DNA from: an uncultured Geobacteraceae bacterium
Lineage (GTDB): Bacteria; Desulfobacterota; Desulfuromonadia; Geobacterales; Pseudopelobacteraceae
DNA: 34,314 nucleotides
Direction of reading: 5' to 3'
Assembly: GCA_903958085.1 (NCBI GenBank)
Contig: CAJBRY010000313.1
Coordinates: 1 to 34,314 of the forward strand
In this document: piece after piece, positions 8,957-18,329 of the stretch
Layout of the letters: each line of letters opens with the position of its first letter
Numbering within the stretch: position 1 is the first letter of the stretch
Translations under genes and position numbers: made by a program
Notes under the pieces: generated by a model
What the model was told of the DNA's origin: nothing
Seen by the model: only the letters and a program-made list of their open reading frames with translations
The model's database searches: none

Positions 8957-10051
8957 ATGACAATGACAAAAATACATCTGCCACCCTCCGCGTGTGGACG
9001 CTTGAAAAACGGATCAGTTCCACCTCCACTGAAAAACATCGTGCGGGATCTCGTAATCGTCATTACCCTGATGTTCATCCTGGCAGGGTTACTTAACTTT
9101 GCACTTGGGGGGGGATATCTCTTCAACCTCCGCTACTGCCTTGCTATCGGGCTGTCAATCACCCTGTCGTCCCATTTTCTGATGAAATGGCGTAATGCCC
9201 AGAATATCCACTGGCAGACATCGCTGGCAGCCATACTGATCGGAACTACCGTCGGGATTATCATCGGTACTCTCGCCAACGGTATCAATCCGGTATCTTT
9301 GATTGAAAAATATCCCGGTTTGCTGCTTGCCCTGCTGGTGGTCTCGCTGATCTGCGGGCCGGCAATTTCCTACTTTTTCCACTCTCAGGCTGCCATGTCA
9401 GAAGCCGCAGCTGCCTTGCGTCAGGAAGAGCTTGAGCGAATCTCGTACGAACAACGGCTGACCGAGGCTAATTTCAAAATTCTGCAGGCCCAGATAGAGC
9501 CTCATTTTCTCTTCAATACCCTTTCCAACGTACTCAGTCTTATTCAGACACAGCCTGAAAAGGCCGGGCAGATGCTGAGCGATTTTACCGCTTACCTGCG
9601 TGCTTCGCTTCAGCAGACTCGTTGTGACAGAATCCGGCTTGAAGACGAGCTTGCTACGGTACGTTCGTTTCTCGACATCATGGCGGTGCGTATGGGCAAC
9701 AGGCTGAGCTATCGTATCGAAATCCAGCCTGAATTGCTGTCAGTACAGGTGCCGCCGCTGCTCCTTCAGCCGCTGGTGGAAAATGCTGTGGAGCATGGCA
9801 TCGATCCGAAGCCGGAGGGTGGAGATATCATCATCATAGCCTATCTGGCTGCAGATATGCTGCAGATTGAAGTCAGCGACAGCGGCGACGGTATTACATC
9901 ATCAAGTCCGGTGGGTGTCGGTATGAACAACATCCGCGAGCGCCTTAACCTGCTCTACAACGGGGAGGCGTCATTTCAAGTGCTGCCGAATAGTCCGCAC
10001 GGGACGACCATACGCCTGATCATTCCTTTACATAGGGAGGGAAAACAATGA
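8957..10051 (+). CDS. Sensor histidine kinase, LytS/YehU type
   Basis: Multi-TM N-terminus; QIEPHFLFNTLSNVLSLI phosphoacceptor motif; C-terminal HATPase LLLQPLVENAVEHGI...GVGMNNIRERL. In-frame ATG at 8957 preferred over 8882. Confidence 0.93.
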   Translation: MTMTKIHLPPSACGRLKNGSVPPPLKNIVRDLVIVITLMFILAGLLNFALGGGYLFNLRYCLAIGLSITLSSHFLMKWRNAQNIHWQTSLAAILIGTTVGIIIGTLANGINPVSLIEKYPGLLLALLVVSLICGPAISYFFHSQAAMSEAAAALRQEELERISYEQRLTEANFKILQAQIEPHFLFNTLSNVLSLIQTQPEKAGQMLSDFTAYLRASLQQTRCDRIRLEDELATVRSFLDIMAVRMGNRLSYRIEIQPELLSVQVPPLLLQPLVENAVEHGIDPKPEGGDIIIIAYLAADMLQIEVSDSGDGITSSSPVGVGMNNIRERLNLLYNGEASFQVLPNSPHGTTIRLIIPLHREGKQ

Positions 10052-10812
10052 TCAACAGAGGAGAAAAACGCCCCACCGCCATACTCGTTGATGACGAACC
10101 AAACCTCTGTGCCCTGCTGAAGCGTCAGCTCACGGCCTCCTGGCCGGAACTGATCATTGCGGCGGAGGCACACAATGCTGCCGATGCGCTTTCGATGATA
10201 GATGCGCTGCAACCGGAGATAGCCTTTCTCGACATCCGCATGCCGGGCATGAGCGGGCTTGAACTGGCTACCCGGGTCGGTACGGCATGCCATGTTGTTT
10301 TTGTCACCGCCTATGATCAGTATGCGGTCCAGGCATTTGAAAACGCTGCGGTGGATTACCTGCTTAAACCGGTATCTGAGGAGCGCCTGCGTACTACAGT
10401 TGCACGCCTTCAGGGCCGTCTCTGTCAGTCTCCTCCCGATTTATCACCGCTGATTGCACAACTGACGGAACAGATCCGTCCTAAGAAACAGTATCTTCAG
10501 TGGCTGCAGGTTTCTCAGCATAACGATATCGAATTAGTACCGGTGGACGAGGTTGATTATTTCCAGGCATCTGACAAATACACTCTGGTGGTCAATCGCA
10601 AGTCAGAGCGGGTCATTCGCACATCGCTTAAAGAGCTGGAGGATGAACTGGATCCAGAGCGCTTCTGGCGGATCCACCGCAATGCCATCGTCCGGGTGGC
10701 GGCGATCGCCAGGGTTACCCGCGACTTCGGCGGCTTGACTTTGCAACTGCATAACCACGAAAAAACATTGTCGGTCGGTCGCAGCTATACCCATCTGTTC
10801 CGGCAGATGTAA
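10048..10812 (+). CDS. LytTR-family response regulator
   Basis: Receiver AILVDDEPN...AFLDIRMPGMSGLEL...VVFVTAYDQYAV...DYLLKPV; LytTR domain VDYFQASDKYTLVV...FWRIHRNAIV; ATGA overlap with the kinase gene. Confidence 0.95.
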   Translation: MINRGEKRPTAILVDDEPNLCALLKRQLTASWPELIIAAEAHNAADALSMIDALQPEIAFLDIRMPGMSGLELATRVGTACHVVFVTAYDQYAVQAFENAAVDYLLKPVSEERLRTTVARLQGRLCQSPPDLSPLIAQLTEQIRPKKQYLQWLQVSQHNDIELVPVDEVDYFQASDKYTLVVNRKSERVIRTSLKELEDELDPERFWRIHRNAIVRVAAIARVTRDFGGLTLQLHNHEKTLSVGRSYTHLFRQM

Positions 10813-10857
10813 CGCCGGCCAGCACCTGCCAGCACGATCCAAAGGAAAGGAATTAGC

Positions 10858-11436
10858 ATGAGCAAACGAATCCTTATAATTCTTGGTCATCCCTCAAACA
10901 TCGGATATTGCGGAGCACTTGCCGACTCGTATGCTGCCGGAGCAGAGACCGCCGGGAATGAGGTAAAACGAATCTTTCTTGCAGATTTGGTGTTTGATCC
11001 TGTCCTCCGCTCCGGATTTAACTGCGTACAGGAACTGGAGCCTGATCTGGAGGCTGCCCAGGCAGCAATTTCCTGGTCGCAGCATCTCGTTTTTGTATAC
11101 CCGATCTGGTGGGGTGCCATGCCGGCCCTCCTGAAAGGCTTTATTGATAGAGTCTTTCTTCCCGGTTTTGCCTTCAAGTACCGTAGTGGTTCTGCATTGT
11201 GGGACAAGCTTCTGACAGGTCGATCCGCGCATCTGCTGGTAACCATGGACTCACCACCCTGGTATTTCCGCTGGTTCACTCGAATGCCTGGGCACCACCA
11301 GATGAAGCGGGCGATTCTCGAATTCTGCGGCATTAAACCGGTGAAAATTTCAGAATTCGGTTCCGTCAAAAGTTCTACTCAACAGCAGCGGGAAAAATGG
11401 CTTTCCAAGGTAAATTCGTACGGCCTTCACGCCTGA
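10858..11436 (+). CDS. NAD(P)H-dependent oxidoreductase, flavodoxin-like fold (NQO1/MdaB type)
   Basis: ILIILGHPS...; VFVYPIWWGAMPALLKGFIDRVFLPGFAF. Confidence 0.9.
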   Translation: MSKRILIILGHPSNIGYCGALADSYAAGAETAGNEVKRIFLADLVFDPVLRSGFNCVQELEPDLEAAQAAISWSQHLVFVYPIWWGAMPALLKGFIDRVFLPGFAFKYRSGSALWDKLLTGRSAHLLVTMDSPPWYFRWFTRMPGHHQMKRAILEFCGIKPVKISEFGSVKSSTQQQREKWLSKVNSYGLHA

Positions 11437-11452
11437 AATCGAGAAAAATTTT

Positions 11453-11848
11453 ATGAAGCTACATTACAGAAATATCGCTGCCATATTGCTCACCGGCATT
11501 TGGTTGAATGTCTCCGAATTTTTCAGAAATGAAGTCCTTCTGAAATCATATTGGGTTAACCACTACCAAACACTTGGAATGAAATTTCCTTCTGAACCGC
11601 TCAACGGCATGGTTTGGGTTGTGTGGGGATTTTTGTACGCCTCGGCACTATTCACGATTTCAAGAAAATTCAGCCTGATACAAACTGCGCTGCTCAGTTG
11701 GCTCGTGGGGTTTGTATTGATGTGGGTTGTTGCCTGGAATCTGAATGTACTTCCAATGTCAATACTTGTGTACGCTGTTCCGCTCAGCCTGCTGGAAGTC
11801 TTTGTCGCTTCATATATTTGCATCGCCTCGGCAAAGCTGGAAAGATAG
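11453..11848 (+). CDS. Small multi-TM hypothetical membrane protein
   Basis: Four hydrophobic segments; sits between the oxidoreductase and ferredoxin-type genes with minimal spacing. Confidence 0.7.
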   Translation: MKLHYRNIAAILLTGIWLNVSEFFRNEVLLKSYWVNHYQTLGMKFPSEPLNGMVWVVWGFLYASALFTISRKFSLIQTALLSWLVGFVLMWVVAWNLNVLPMSILVYAVPLSLLEVFVASYICIASAKLER

Positions 11849-11850
11849 CA

Positions 11851-12657
11851 ATGAAGTCATCAGGCACACCAACTTGCGGAATTTCCCGTCAGCGTATCAG
11901 AAGAAAACTGATTTTCTTTCTCATGCTCGCCTTCCCCCTGACCTTCAACTATTACTCGCCGGTACTGCCGATTATGGGAACCCTGGGCGGTGTCGTTTCT
12001 TTCAGCCTGCTGTTCTGGTGTCTCTGGTTTCTCGCCTCATTGGTACTGGGCAGAGCGGGGTGCGGTTGGTTCTGCCCGTTGGGTGGACTTCAGGAACTTT
12101 ATGACAGGATAGTCGACAAACCGCTGAAGCGTGTTGCCCGTCTGGGGTGGCTGAGATTCATTCTCTGTCTGCTGTGGCTTGCCGGTATCACCCTGGCCCT
12201 CGCAAAAGCCGGCTTCTGGAGACGGGTTGACCTGCTCTACATGACAGAACACCTGGTGTCGTGGGATAGACTTGAGGGGAGCTACATCTACGTCGGCATG
12301 TTCGGCCTGGTACTCCTGTTTTCCGGTTTTACCGGACGGCGGGGGTTCTGTTATTATTTTTGCTGGTACGCTCCACTGAATATGGCCGGTAATCGGCTGG
12401 CCGGTTGGTGCAAGCTGCCCCGGCTCCATCTGGACCGGTCCAAAAAACCCTGCCGGGGATGTGGTCACTGTACGTCAGTCTGTCCCATGTCGCTTCCGGT
12501 TGCTGAGATGGTACGTGCATACAATCTGCAGCATCCGGAGTGCATACTGTGCGGCAGCTGCTGTGATATCTGCACCGAATCATGTATTTCATTTTCATGG
12601 CGTCAGATCGGGATGCGCCGCCATGAAGAGAGGAGCGTAAAACGTGGCATCCGATAA
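11851..12657 (+). CDS. Membrane-bound 4Fe-4S protein, NapH/NosR/CcoG-like
   Basis: In-frame ATG at 11851; CGWFCPLGG and CYYFCWYAP motifs, then CRGCGHCTSVCPM and CILCGSCCDIC clusters; multiple TMs. Confidence 0.88.
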   Translation: MKSSGTPTCGISRQRIRRKLIFFLMLAFPLTFNYYSPVLPIMGTLGGVVSFSLLFWCLWFLASLVLGRAGCGWFCPLGGLQELYDRIVDKPLKRVARLGWLRFILCLLWLAGITLALAKAGFWRRVDLLYMTEHLVSWDRLEGSYIYVGMFGLVLLFSGFTGRRGFCYYFCWYAPLNMAGNRLAGWCKLPRLHLDRSKKPCRGCGHCTSVCPMSLPVAEMVRAYNLQHPECILCGSCCDICTESCISFSWRQIGMRRHEERSVKRGIR

Positions 12658-12988
12658 GAGTTTCATCGAATTTATTTCCGGGCAGATGGAAGATGCCGGA
12701 ACAATAACGTTCCGGAAAATGTTTGGCGAGTATGCGTTGTACTGCGACGGTAAGGTTGTCGCGCTTGTCTGTGATAACCAGCTGTTCGTCAAGCCGACAA
12801 AAGATGGCAGGGCATATATCGGTGAGGATATTGTCGAGGCGGCGCCGTATCAGGGAGCCAAACCGTACTATCACATCGAAGATCTGTGTGAAGACCGGGA
12901 ATGGCTCAGCGGATTGATCCGAGTATCTGCACTGGAACTTCCTGACCCGAAGCCGAAGAAGATCAGTCAGGGGAGAAAACGGCAATGA
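12644..12988 (+). CDS. TfoX/Sxy N-terminal domain protein
   Basis: ITFRKMFGEYALYCDGKVVALVCDNQLFVKPT...GAKPYYHIEDL; GTG start overlaps the upstream ORF. Confidence 0.9.
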   Translation: MASDKSFIEFISGQMEDAGTITFRKMFGEYALYCDGKVVALVCDNQLFVKPTKDGRAYIGEDIVEAAPYQGAKPYYHIEDLCEDREWLSGLIRVSALELPDPKPKKISQGRKRQ

Positions 12989-13461
12989 AGTTCAAAAAAA
13001 CGCTTATTCTCTCCGCGCTGCTCTTGATCTTTTCCTGTGCCTCTGCCCGGGCCGGTTCTTCTTTGCAGGTGCGACCGCAGGGAGGCATCGGTTTTCTAAG
13101 CGGCACAACATATTCACATGCCGGCTTGAGAGTCCTTCTTCCAGCCGGGGATTATCAGAAATACGGCCTGGAAGTTTCACACCTGAACATCCTGGACGGG
13201 TCTGATGAGTCTACTGCAATCGGGATTGTGCTGGAACAGAGGCTGTGGGAATGGTTCAATATGTCGATCGGCACAATCGGCTATTTCGGGTATGCTGAAA
13301 GGACTGGAAACCCTGTAGGTCTGGTAACGAACCTGGGGTGGGAACCACAGATGAAATCAGACTGGGAACCGTTTGTTACGTACCGGAACGACATTATTTT
13401 TGCAACAAAAATTGCTACAGGAAGTGCGATTAGCGTCGGTGTTTCTTACAAGTTTCAGTAA
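12985..13461 (+). CDS. Small outer-membrane barrel-like protein; PagL/acyloxyacyl hydrolase-like only tentatively
   Basis: Signal peptide SCASARA; alternating strand pattern; C-terminal SVGVSYKFQ; ATGA overlap with the tfoX-like gene. Confidence 0.55.
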   Translation: MKFKKTLILSALLLIFSCASARAGSSLQVRPQGGIGFLSGTTYSHAGLRVLLPAGDYQKYGLEVSHLNILDGSDESTAIGIVLEQRLWEWFNMSIGTIGYFGYAERTGNPVGLVTNLGWEPQMKSDWEPFVTYRNDIIFATKIATGSAISVGVSYKFQ

Positions 13462-13544
13462 AAATAAAGCGATTTATCGCAAACTCTTTATCACCCGAAA
13501 ATCACGCTTCAATCTGATCATATTTCGCAACTGAAGGAGTCCAT

Positions 13545-14633
13545 ATGCAATCCTTTATCTCCCCCAAAATACATTATTTATCACTGCTGGTTGTTCTGAC
13601 GCTGACACTCTGCTCTTGTGCGGTACATACGAAGCCGTACAGTGAAAAAGAATGGGCGGAAAAAGGGGTCACGTCGCTTGAAACCATCGAAGCAGGTGGC
13701 ATTCAGCACGCAGTGCTGATTCGCGGTACCGACCGGAGCAATCCGCTTTTGATTTATCTGCATGGTTTTGCCGTACCCATGATGCCATTTGCCCATCTGT
13801 CGTATCCCGGAACGGAGGACTTGATGGAGCAGCGCTTTGTTATAGTAAATTATGACCAGCGCGGCTCCGGGAAAACGGCACGAATATCAGGAAAAGACAC
13901 GGGCCCTTTTACCATTGACCAATATGTGAAAGACGCGGAGGAGCTGATAGAAACCCTGATGAAACGCTTTGGTCAGCAGAAAGTGTATCTGTCCGGAATT
14001 TCGTGGGGGAGCGTAATCGGGATGAAACTTGTTCAAAAGCATCCGGAGTGGTTCTATGCCTATATTGCTGAAGGACAGGCGGTCAATATTCCGGAAACCT
14101 ATCGGGAGGTGCGCCGGTTTGTTGTTGCGGAAGCTGCCGCAGACAATAATGACAAGGCGTTGGCAGAACTGAAATAAATAGCTGACCCTCACCTTGGTCA
14201 AACGGCTGAAGAAGCGATCAAATCGACCCAGGTTTTGATCAAGTGGGCAGATTATTATACGCAGAAGAAGCATCATCTCCTCGATCTGGAAAAGTTCTTT
14301 ATCAGCTCGATCCGGGCCGCGCCGGAATACAATTTTTTCGACTTCATCGCCACGGTGCGCTCGATGGACTCGTTTACAAATCATAATACCCTGCCGTTGC
14401 TTGCCGTTGATCTGCGCAAGGAGGTGCCTGAAGTACAGGTTCCGGTCTACATGATCACTGGGGAGTACGATTTGATGAAGAGTGCCGGGAAGCACTATTT
14501 TGACCAGCTCAGGGCACAAAAAAAGGAGTGGTTTGATATTAAGAAAGCAGGGCATGCAGTGTCAGCAGACCAACCGGCACAGGTGCAGTCCATTTACATC
14601 GACAGGATGCTTAAAGAGACGTACACAAAATAA
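13545..14633 (+). pseudogene. Alpha/beta hydrolase interrupted by a single in-frame TAA at 14175-14177
   Basis: N-terminal part LLIYLHGFAVP...VIVNYDQRGSGKT...VYLSGISWGSVIGMKL; after TAA the same frame stays open: IADPHLGQTAEEAIKST...VPVYMITGEYDLM...IKKAGHAVSADQP...*. Confidence 0.82.
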
Positions 14634-14647
14634 TCAGGGGAGCGCTC

Positions 14648-15259
14648 ATGAAAACAATTGACTACAAAAAAGAGCTCAAGCAGCTGTATCAGCCCTCCAC
14701 AAAAGAGGTCGTGCGGGTTGAAGTACCGGCAATGAACTACCTGATGCTTGACGGCGAAGGTGATCCCAATACATCACAGGCGTTTGCCGATGCTGTAGAG
14801 GTACTGTTTTCTCTTTCATATACATTGAAGTTTATGGTTAAAAAGGGAGTGCTTGCGATCGACTACGGAGTTATGCCTCTGGAAGGGCTTTGGTGGGCGG
14901 ATGATATGAGTGCATTTGCCGTTGGAGATAAAGCTGACTGGAAGTGGACAGCCATGATCATGCAGCCGGAAGTAATAACCGGTGATCTGGTCGCAGCAGC
15001 CTTTGAGAATGTCAGGAAAAAGAAGAACCCCGCAGCACTTGCCAAAGTCCGTATTGAATCATTTGCTGAGGGCTTGTGTGCGCAAACCATGCATATCGGT
15101 CCCTTTTCTGAAGAGGGGCCGACCATTGAAAAAGTCCACGCTTTTATCGAGGCAAACGGCTTTAAGCGGTCGGGGAAGCATCACGAGATCTATCTCAGCG
15201 ATATCAGGAAGGCGGCTCCGGAAAAGTGGAAAACAGTAGTCAGGCAGCCAATGAAATAA
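14648..15259 (+). CDS. GyrI-like small-molecule-binding domain protein
   Basis: KEVVRVEVPAMNYLMLDGEGDPN...LYTLKF-like region...MHIGPFSEEGPTIEKVHAFIEANGF...HHEIYLSD. Confidence 0.88.
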   Translation: MKTIDYKKELKQLYQPSTKEVVRVEVPAMNYLMLDGEGDPNTSQAFADAVEVLFSLSYTLKFMVKKGVLAIDYGVMPLEGLWWADDMSAFAVGDKADWKWTAMIMQPEVITGDLVAAAFENVRKKKNPAALAKVRIESFAEGLCAQTMHIGPFSEEGPTIEKVHAFIEANGFKRSGKHHEIYLSDIRKAAPEKWKTVVRQPMK

Positions 15260-15277
15260 TTTAGAGAGGAGTATATC

Positions 15278-15622
15278 ATGGCTGAATGCCAGGAATTCAT
15301 AGCCGCACTTGATCCCGAAAAGCAGGCAGTTGTTCAGGTTCTTCGCGACGCTGCTCTTGCTGTTTCCACAGGCATTTCCGAAGGAATCAAGTGGGATGCT
15401 CTCTGTTTCTTTAAAGGCGATAGAGCATTTGTCGGGCTGATGCCCTACAGGAATTACGTTTCAGTCATTTTTGATCGCGGTTCAGAAATGGCTGACGATT
15501 TAGGCGTTTTGGAAGGGAACGGTAAGCAGATGCGCCACATAAAGATACGCAAACTTGAAGAAATTGAGCAGAAGAAGGTATCTCGGTATATCTATGAATC
15601 CTACTTTATTCAGGAGAAGTAG
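15278..15622 (+). CDS. DUF1801-like protein
   Basis: EGIKWDALCFFKGDRAFVGLMPYRNYVSVIFDRG...LEGNGKQMRHIKIRKLEEI. Confidence 0.82.
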   Translation: MAECQEFIAALDPEKQAVVQVLRDAALAVSTGISEGIKWDALCFFKGDRAFVGLMPYRNYVSVIFDRGSEMADDLGVLEGNGKQMRHIKIRKLEEIEQKKVSRYIYESYFIQEK

Positions 15623-15682
15623 AGACATTCTCTCCCTCGCGTCAGGTCGGGACGCACTACACTTTAAGTGAGGAGTCTGGAA

Positions 15683-16123
15683 ATGGTAGATGAGAAGAGT
15701 TACTGGATTGGCGTTGCTTCGAAGGATCATGTACAGATTGGCATCGCCAATGGAATCTGCCAACTGTGTCACGGCAAGGCACAGCCGCTCAGAAGAATGG
15801 CAGTAGGCGACTGGCTCATATATTATTCTCCTAAAAAACGGTTTGAAGAAGCTGCACCGTACCAGAAATTCACTGCAATCGGTGAAGTAGTTGGTGCAGA
15901 GGTCTATCAATATGAAATGTTTCCCGGTTTTGTGCCGTTCCGGCGAGATATCCGTTTTTTAGACGCGGAGGACGTTCCGATTCGCCCACTGCTCGGACAT
16001 CTGTCTTTCATAAAAGATAAAAGTAGATGGGGCTCTGCGTTCCGTTTCGGATACTTGAAAATACCAAAGATGGATTTTGAACTAATTGCAGAACACATGC
16101 TGGGATTTGTGCCAGATACCTGA
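15683..16123 (+). CDS. EVE domain-containing protein
   Basis: SYWIGVASKDHVQIGIANGICQLCHGKAQPLRRMAVGDWLIYYSPK...FTAIGEVVGAEVYQ; in-frame ATG at 15683. Confidence 0.9.
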   Translation: MVDEKSYWIGVASKDHVQIGIANGICQLCHGKAQPLRRMAVGDWLIYYSPKKRFEEAAPYQKFTAIGEVVGAEVYQYEMFPGFVPFRRDIRFLDAEDVPIRPLLGHLSFIKDKSRWGSAFRFGYLKIPKMDFELIAEHMLGFVPDT

Positions 16124-16201
16124 ATGTAATTGCCCGAGGTACCTTGTCATGAACAAACCGATTCTGTCACATCCTGACATGATTGCGCCTCCTCTCGCTC
16201 A

Positions 16202-17827
16202 TCAAACTGTTCCATGCAACTTCGACAGATAGTAATCATAATTACCTTCATAAACCCTCATTTCACCATGATCAACCTCAAAAACGCGATCAACCAGCAA
16301 GCGGAGAAAATGTCTGTCATGGCTGACCAGAACTATCGTCCCGCCGAAATTTTTCAATGTTTCCAGCAGCATCTCGCGGGAACGGATGTCAAGATGGTTT
16401 GTCGGTTCGTCAAGAATCAAAAAATTAACCGGCCTCGCCAGAATTGTAGCCAGTACCACCCTGCTCTTCTCGCCGCCGGAAAGATTCTCGATTCGCTTCT
16501 CAACGGTGTCACCGGAAAACAGGAAAGCCCCCAAAAGGTTCCGAATTGTGCCTATTGTGGCTAGCGGCATACAATCCTGCATGGTTTCAAAAATTGTTTT
16601 TCCTGGATCCAGAAGATCCATGGCATGCTGACTGAAGTAGCCTATTTCAACATTGGCACCGATGGTCATACTGCCGGTAGTTGATTCAGTCTGGCCAGCC
16701 AGTATTTTCAAAAATGTTGATTTACCTGCACCGTTTACCCCTACTACTGCAATCTTGTTAAGTCGCTTCACCATACCGGTTACACCGTGAAATACCGGTT
16801 TTTCAACCCCATCCGGCGTTATCCAGACTTTACCCAGTTCAGTGAAGGCGGCCACATCGTCACCACTGCGTGGTGGGTCGGTAAAACTGAAGCGAACGGT
16901 TCGCTCTTCTGCCGGAATTTCGATACGTTCAATTTTTTCTATTTTTTTAACTCTCGACTGAACCTGTGCAGCATGTGATGCTCTGGCGGCAAAACGGGCA
17001 ATAAACTCTTCCTCCTTGGCAAGCATCTCCTGCTGACGATTGTAGGAAGCAATCAACTGTTCCCGCCTGATATCGCGCTCCCTTTCATAGAAATCGTAAT
17101 TTCCGCCGTATGTGGTTATCGTGGAATTGGCAACTTCAATTACTCTGGTCACAACGCGGTTCATAAAATCACGATCGTGGCTGGTCATTAGCAGAGACCC
17201 CTTGAATTCGTTGGCAAGCCATTCCTCCAGCCAGATTATCGACTCCACATCAAGGTGGTTGGTAGGTTCGTCAAGCAGCAGGACATCGGGCTTGAGCGTC
17301 AGAATGCTGGCAAGAGCTATTCGCATTTTCCATCCACCGCTGAACGACTCCACCGGATGATCGTATCTGTCAGGACCAATCCCGAGACCTGTCAGAACGG
17401 CCTGAGCGCGTGAATCGAGATCATATCCCTCCATATGTTCAAACTCTTCGACAGCGGTGCCGTAGCCTTCCAGAAGCGCAGCCATCTCATCATCTGACTG
17501 TGGGAGGCACATAGCTGCTTCCATTTCCTTCATCTCTGCCGCAAGCTGCACCGTTGGCCCACATGTGGCCATAACCTCTTCGAGTGCACTACGGCCTGCC
17601 ATTTCGCCTACATCCTGTGAAAAATATCCAATCGACGTTTTTTTTGGAAGAATCACTTCGCCTGAATCCGGCTCTTCCTCCCCAGCAATTATTCTGAAAA
17701 CAGTGGTCTTGCCAGCGCCATTAGGCCCGACCAGACCGGTATGCGTGCCGGGAAGAATCTGGCAGGAGGCGTCCCTGAACAGAATCTGCGAACCATGCTG
17801 CCTTGATATGTTTGACAATTGAATCAT
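16202..17827 (-). CDS. ABC-F family ATP-binding protein
   Basis: Two NBDs: GPNGAGKTT...FSGGWKMRIALA...LLLDEPTNHLD and GVNGAGKST...LSGGEKSRVVLA...LILDEPTNHLD; no TMs. Confidence 0.95.
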   Translation of the reverse strand: MIQLSNISRQHGSQILFRDASCQILPGTHTGLVGPNGAGKTTVFRIIAGEEEPDSGEVILPKKTSIGYFSQDVGEMAGRSALEEVMATCGPTVQLAAEMKEMEAAMCLPQSDDEMAALLEGYGTAVEEFEHMEGYDLDSRAQAVLTGLGIGPDRYDHPVESFSGGWKMRIALASILTLKPDVLLLDEPTNHLDVESIIWLEEWLANEFKGSLLMTSHDRDFMNRVVTRVIEVANSTITTYGGNYDFYERERDIRREQLIASYNRQQEMLAKEEEFIARFAARASHAAQVQSRVKKIEKIERIEIPAEERTVRFSFTDPPRSGDDVAAFTELGKVWITPDGVEKPVFHGVTGMVKRLNKIAVVGVNGAGKSTFLKILAGQTESTTGSMTIGANVEIGYFSQHAMDLLDPGKTIFETMQDCMPLATIGTIRNLLGAFLFSGDTVEKRIENLSGGEKSRVVLATILARPVNFLILDEPTNHLDIRSREMLLETLKNFGGTIVLVSHDRHFLRLLVDRVFEVDHGEMRVYEGNYDYYLSKLHGTV

Positions 17828-17847
17828 CTGTAAATACTCCCTTTTTT

Positions 17848-18282
17848 CTACGTTTTAACCAGCCATATATATGGAACCATACCGTAATTCCAGGCGAGGC
17901 AAAGTCGCCTGTAACCAGAAAAGAGTAGACCTTCACCGTCGCTGCAAAGAATTATCGGCGCCTTAAGTGTCAGGGTGCCGGCACTTTGCAACACATCCTC
18001 CATACGGGAATAATTCTTTCTGTAACCTCGCTTCGCTCTGGCAAGAAACATCTGGTAATCTTCATAACTATGATAAGAAAGCGCTACCGGCATATTTCCC
18101 AGGGCAGATGCACGAGGGTAAGGAACCAGATCGCCACTGTCAAATCCGGAAACAATACTTTCCCATGAGACCGAATTAGAGTTGTACCACTCCTGCTTTG
18201 CCGGATGGTTGAAATACTCCCAGCGTTCCTCTTCAATTTCAGGCTTCAGCCATTTTATAGTCAGTGTTGACGATGAAACCAT
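17848..18282 (-). CDS. Hypothetical protein with a ParB/Srx-like C-terminal motif
   Basis: ORF directly upstream of the ABC-F gene on the same strand; C-terminal APIILCSDGEGLLFSGYRRLCLAWNYGMVPYIWLV. Confidence 0.65.
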   Translation of the reverse strand: MVSSSTLTIKWLKPEIEEERWEYFNHPAKQEWYNSNSVSWESIVSGFDSGDLVPYPRASALGNMPVALSYHSYEDYQMFLARAKRGYRKNYSRMEDVLQSAGTLTLKAPIILCSDGEGLLFSGYRRLCLAWNYGMVPYIWLVKT

Positions 18283-18302
18283 GAAATTCCGACTCCATAA
18301 AA

Positions 18303-18329
18303 AACCACAGGGCTGGTATCCCTGTGGTT
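18303..18329 (-). terminator. Rho-independent terminator-type hairpin upstream of 17848-18282
   Basis: Minus strand AACCACAGGG-ATACCAG-CCCTGTGGTTTTTTAT; 10-bp perfect stem plus T-run. Confidence 0.8.

Noticed and set aside
12329-12985. 218-aa minus-strand ORF
   Set aside because: Antisense to the 4Fe-4S and TfoX-like genes, which have strong motifs.
13469-13480. GCGATTTATCGC small hairpin after the 12985-13461 gene
   Set aside because: Only a 5-bp stem with a 2-nt loop and no T-run; not supported as a terminator.
13887-14555. 222-aa minus-strand ORF spanning the hydrolase stop codon
   Set aside because: The plus-strand frame shows hydrolase motifs on both sides of the stop; the minus ORF has no recognisable features.
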